NCBI GenBank assembly: GCA_014905825.1
Contig: JACGCN010000012.1
Location: 1,054,001-1,118,000, forward strand
Direction: 5' to 3'
From: Lyophyllum atratum
Taxonomy: Eukaryota > Basidiomycota > Agaricomycetes > Agaricales > Lyophyllaceae
DNA length: 64,000 nucleotides
Below are positions 59,862 to 64,000 of the stretch, in pieces; the stretch's first letter is position 1, and each line of letters begins with the position of its first letter. The position numbers and the translations under genes were made by a program. The notes beneath the pieces are model-generated. The model worked only from the letters and a program-made list of their open reading frames with translations. It was not told the DNA's origin and did no database searches.

Positions 59862-60644
59862 CTAGAATAACCCTTCCAATGCCTCTCTCACTTTACCCAA
59901 TACAACCTCATTCCTCCTCTCATCTCCTGGAAGTCCAGCTTCATCTCGTGCTTCCAAGACGAGCCCCGTAAGCTCCCACAAAGTCTCAGGTAGTTCCGTG
60001 ATCCCCTCCACTGGCCGCTTCAACTCCCTCGTCGTCTTCGAGAATCCCTGGACGCTAACTTCGTGCAGCCCAGTGGCTGAACCCGAAGACGGTATGAGCA
60101 GCCTATCAATAGGCTGGCTTGTGAAGGGATGTTTGATGGACCATGTGTTCCGGAACTGTTCAGTTGGTGGTAATGCTAAAGCTTCTTTCGCTAGTCCCAA
60201 AATGCCAGCAGCGTCTTTCTCAGACACGATAAGCACGCGGCCGAGAGCGTCAACTGCTACTGTTTCGCTGTCATAGCCATCGCCGGTCGGTTGGGAGAAC
60301 AAGGTGAGGGTTATGCCTTCATTCTCAATAGGGGCGTTCAGAAGAACGGCTAATTGAAGATTATGGCGGGTTGGTGTGAAAGCATCGGGGGATGGGTGGG
60401 GGGTTTGGAGCGCTCGTTTGTGCCATGAAGCAAAGGGTGATGACCAGGATTGCGTCGCCATCGTCGTCAAGCTCGAATGATGTGTGGGATCGTGGTAGTA
60501 ATAGAAGAGGGTGATTGCACCGAGGATAACTGAAAAGAACAGGGTTCGGAGCATCGATGAGCGACGTATGCAATTTGGAGCCTTATCAAGCCTTAAAGAG
60601 TGCTGCACAGTGCGCAGTCGAGGTAGCGTGACCTTCGTCGTCAT
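59862..60644 (-). CDS. Single-pass membrane protein, unknown function
   Basis: A single-exon ORF of 260 residues. A basic N-terminus is followed by one membrane anchor at about residues 31-50 (MLRTLFFSVILGAITLFYYY). The rest is soluble: RHNLQLAVLLNAPIENEGIT, GYDSETVAVDALGRVLIVSE and WELTGLVLEARDEAGLPGDE. The ATG at codon 31 could be the real start, making the anchor N-terminal. I recognise no domain. Confidence 0.6.
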   Translation of the reverse strand: MTTKVTLPRLRTVQHSLRLDKAPNCIRRSSMLRTLFFSVILGAITLFYYYHDPTHHSSLTTMATQSWSSPFASWHKRALQTPHPSPDAFTPTRHNLQLAVLLNAPIENEGITLTLFSQPTGDGYDSETVAVDALGRVLIVSEKDAAGILGLAKEALALPPTEQFRNTWSIKHPFTSQPIDRLLIPSSGSATGLHEVSVQGFSKTTRELKRPVEGITELPETLWELTGLVLEARDEAGLPGDERRNEVVLGKVREALEGLF

Positions 60645-63600
60645 TTTGAATCAGAACACCTGGACCATGCTGCCATCACAGAACCACATGGATTCACCCT
60701 TTGGAGCATGACAAGTCAGAGGGTGTCTACAGAGTAGAACACCGTTAGAATCCAAAGAGCCCGACACGAGAAGAGGTTCAATAAATCGCTCCTGAGGCCT
60801 GAGGCCCGAGTACGTACTGGGTGCAACCGTAATATCATCAACTTCAAGGACTACAGGGCCCGCGGGAATCGGGGTACCTTATTTGAATGACAAGACGATG
60901 CCAAATATGGCTGGACGCTGCTGTGTTCACAGTACTTGTTGAACTTGTTAACACGCCCTTCCAATTTGTTCCAAATCTCGGTCCTACTCAGATCATCGAC
61001 CAAGTGAATTCACAGTGCTGCGCATAAGCTCTTGTCTCGACCGAGTTCAGGTTTCCCGCAGGCGCTAGACTCTTGTCACTGTTTTGGACTCGTCACGGAA
61101 GGTTTCCTGAAGATAGCTTTATGCGAATTTCGACATTCACTTGTCGAATCCCATCCCATTGTCGTGATCTCCCAGGAATTCTCCATGTCTCCCCCATTCG
61201 ATGGAACATCGGCGGCTTTCGAAACAGTCTCAAGTCAGCGCTTCACGCTCATGTCCAAAGATCTACTCAAATAGATCTGGGAGTGACAGTCTTGAAGAGT
61301 AGCAAGCATCTCTCCGGACCGCTGCTGCGTACAGGAACATGTGAATTTAATTTCCAGCTGCATCGGCAAATCAACTAGCCTCCAACCACTGGTACGACAT
61401 GCACGGAGGAACCATGAGCCTAATCAAGTTGGGCTCATCCCCTGGATCTTTATTGCAGTTGCAAACTATCGCGGACAGGATCTATCGGATCCAAGTAGGC
61501 ATAGTCCTCAAGGGGACCGTAATTCTTAAACCTTCAGGCATGTACCGCCCGAACTACCAGACACAAGTTGATAAACCCTCGTAGGATCTACGTCAACTTC
61601 ATGAACAGGGCGGCATACTAGGGTCACCGTATACCGGCCTCCTTCCCTCTACATCTGGCAGGCTTAAGGGCTTACGTGGATAACTGCATGCCAAGTTATC
61701 TACGCTGGGGTTCTCTTCTATGTAATCAACAACACTCAACATTCAAAACGCAACTCATTCCTGTCGCTTGACATGGTTGGCGACATGTTACCAGAAGCCG
61801 ACAGACCGTTTTCTAACAACCCTTTTCTAACAATGCGTTCGCCACAGTGCGCCGCTCTAGACCCTTCACTCTGGGCACCCTTCGCGGGATTGTTCACGGT
61901 CTTACAGGCTTAGCGGCCTAGAGTTCTTAAGTCATGCTCCTCTTGCGCATTGGCGGCCTTTTCCGATGATCATTCTTAAAGAGCTCAGCGATCAGACACG
62001 AGGCGATCTCTTGATTACGCAGCCCATCGATGAGATATCTTCCACGCTATTCCTTGTTGTTCCTCTCCCCTTAGCCTCAGCCGAAAACTTTGCTCCTCGG
62101 TGCGTCTCTAGGCCGACCATGGCGTGGTACGGGGCATGCACTAAGCGTTTTGACATTTGGCAGTGACATCTTTAAAATGGCCTTTGTATGTTTTATGTGT
62201 ATGTGCTAGGCCTTTCATTTTTGTCGGCCTCGAGGCAAAGATGACGGACGTCGCCACGAGGAACAGGTCGACGTGAACCGGTCTTTTGTTCGGGCGCTAT
62301 ATTTCGGAGTCCGCGAGAACATATGAACCCTGCCTTGTCCCCACCGCCCAGCACGCCGCGACTAGAGTAAGCAAGACAACGCGTAACTCTAATATATCCT
62401 TTCTTGGTGTGGTATTCAGGCTGCTCTTGCCCTCGCAAACTGCTCATTGATTTTGTAGATCTTTTATCGTTTTATCGACCCTGGTCCATGCTTTCATAAC
62501 CCACCTCACCCACAGTCAGGCTCGAATACTGCGTGCCATCCTTTTACTCGGCAGGAATTATGCATTTTGGAGAGGGCCCGATGTCGGCCTCGACGGGTCT
62601 CATTCCTCGCCGTCCGAATTACGCACCTGGACACACTACAGGGTCGACACGACGTGCCTGCCCTCCATTTTCTCCTTTCTCTCCTTAATTTGCGGCATTA
62701 TTCAGGAAAACCCGTATGGCTGTGTATCACATTATCTGATCTCTCATCGCTATTCCCCTTGGTGCATTCAAGGAGAGATACCCTCGTCTATTTTTCTTAT
62801 TATTCATGACATTGTTGTACCCGTCTACTACGTCATTCGGCATACCAGTGGGGACACGGCGCTCCAATATTTTTTCTATGCACAACCCCGCTTATTTTTT
62901 CTTCTGTAGGTCCTCTTTTATGGGGTACGGTGGTGACGGGCAGAGAATCTCGCTTCGCTTCGAAGCTTTTACCCTGTCTCGCACGTTGCCCGAAAGTTCG
63001 AGAAAGGCCTCTCATGAGTCCCTTGTTTCCCCTCCTACCTTCGCTCCCCATAAATTTGTCCATACCGCCATTGGACCGAGGAAATCGCCCAGTCCTCGAA
63101 CACGGCATCTTCCACTTGGTAGACCCTACACTGATCGTGTAGCGAGCTAATCAATTCCGAGTCGGCCTTCCTTCCCGCGAGCGCCTCAACAAGGCCGAAC
63201 CTCCGTTCTACCTGGCGGTCTCCGAATTTCACAACCCGTGAAATGAGGCACTGTGGATGGGATTAAGTCATGCGCATCACCATGACCGGGGTGATTGGTG
63301 TTATCTAAGATGTCAAGGAGCGTAATGAAGTGGCGGTGCCAAGGTGAATGACTTTATTTCGCAATTCCCAAACCCCGTTGACGGTGTGGTATGATGCCGG
63401 AAATTTACTGGCAAGTGGGGCGAAGGACAAAGAGAGGATCCTCATTCAAATTCGAAATTCACTGGTTGAAGTCTTGCTGGGCCGATCAAGGACACGATCA
63501 TTAACCAAGAACCAGTTCTGTGGCCTGCGATCGTCTTTCACCATAGATTGAAATTCATGGCCGAATCATTCCATGCCTCGGACTCCGTATCGAGGTCGGG

Positions 63601-63840
63601 CTACGCCTAAAGTTTATATGTTTTTGACCACCCTTCGCGGTCGAACTTCCCGCGACCTTCTGGAAGTCCGGATACTAGGAGCAGCAGCACCGCGTCATTT
63701 CTATTAGAATGATGACGTTCACTTTCTTCCTTTGACTGTCGACATGAATCCCTGAACCACTCAGGTTTGAAATTCGAAAGGGTTGTGGCGGGTCGCTCCT
63801 ACAAGTTTCATGCGTACGCCGTTTCACTTCCGGAGACGAG
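60645..63840. other. Long gene-poor stretch
   Basis: 3.2 kb with only short overlapping open frames in all directions, none with motif, signal peptide or consistent splice structure. It may hold decayed repeats, but I saw no terminal repeats or target duplications. Confidence 0.5.
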
Positions 63841-63847
63841 TATAAAG
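63841..63847 (+). promoter_or_regulatory. TATA box
   Basis: TATAAAG, 58 bp upstream of the ATG at 63905. Confidence 0.55.
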
Positions 63848-63904
63848 TGTTCGTTGCTCACAAGTATCCAGGCCAACTCCCTCTCCTCCCCAATCGCCAT
63901 TAAT

Positions 63905-64000
63905 ATGTCGACATACTCTTCACAAGTGAGTTTTCACTTCCTGTTTCGTGACATATTCTTATCCACCATAACAGTCCAACGCTCCGAACACCCAGAACCT
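63905..64000 (+). CDS. Start of a gene cut by the right edge
   Basis: ATG at 63905 opens exon 63905-63925 (MSTYSSQ), ended by GTGAGT. An acceptor (CATAACAG) at 63967-63974 starts the next exon at 63975 with SNAPNTQN. The TATA box and canonical intron support a real gene start, but too little is present to identify it. Confidence 0.5.
   Translation, partial: MSTYSSQVSFHFLFRDIFLSTITVQRSEHPEP

Noticed and set aside
1..64000. CRISPR arrays, bacterial operons or prophage
   Set aside because: The window is fungal nuclear DNA with spliceosomal introns, and no regularly spaced repeats are present.

Overview
The window reads as nuclear DNA of a filamentous basidiomycete, most probably an Agaricomycete (mushroom-forming fungus). 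Genes are split by many short introns (mostly 45-70 nt, GT..AG, one GC..AG), several exons are only 7-20 nt long, and the families present (DUF6534 membrane protein, large F-box families, GH115, CE16-like GDSL esterase, CaaX peptide precursors beginning MDSFT) are typical of that group. All exon models were built by hand from splice signals and reading-frame continuity. There is no transcript support.

Layout. 1-4.0 kb: two divergent Cdc20/Cdh1-like WD40 genes with identical intron positions, the left one cut by the window edge. 5.1-7.3 kb: two tiny CaaX peptide genes, each with an internally duplicated peptide unit, resembling lipopeptide pheromone precursors. 8.1-12.9 kb: an F-box relic, an Atg22-like vacuolar permease, a Nudix hydrolase and a small single-TM protein. 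14.0-20.4 kb: a 26-exon secreted GH115 alpha-glucuronidase and a DUF6534 membrane protein. 20.4-29 kb: a gene-poor, repeat-rich stretch with a CACTA-type MITE, 131-bp direct repeats, a decayed ADE2 copy, and a GCR1-like ORF split in frame by a small LTR (TRIM-like) element. 29.0-37.7 kb: a divergent pair, one gene encoding a LysM/EF-hand/papain-like multidomain protein and the other a LysM/CBM18/GH18 chitinase of the killer-toxin-like subgroup. 38-46.3 kb: two conserved fungal proteins of unknown function around a single-exon F-box gene. 48.4-57 kb: two tandem histidine-phosphatase genes plus a broken third copy, a large F-box gene and a small secreted protein. 58.3-60.6 kb: a GDSL esterase and a single-pass membrane protein. 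The last 3.2 kb hold no convincing gene until a new gene starts at 63,905 and runs off the edge.

How parts may work together (inference). GH115, the GDSL/CE16 esterase and the chitinase are secreted enzymes suited to xylan side-chain and chitin breakdown. The two LysM genes share one 1.8-kb intergenic region and carry chitin-binding modules, so they may be co-expressed. The most unusual items are the LysM/EF-hand/papain architecture paired with the chitinase, the internally repeated CaaX precursors, and the nested LTR insertion.
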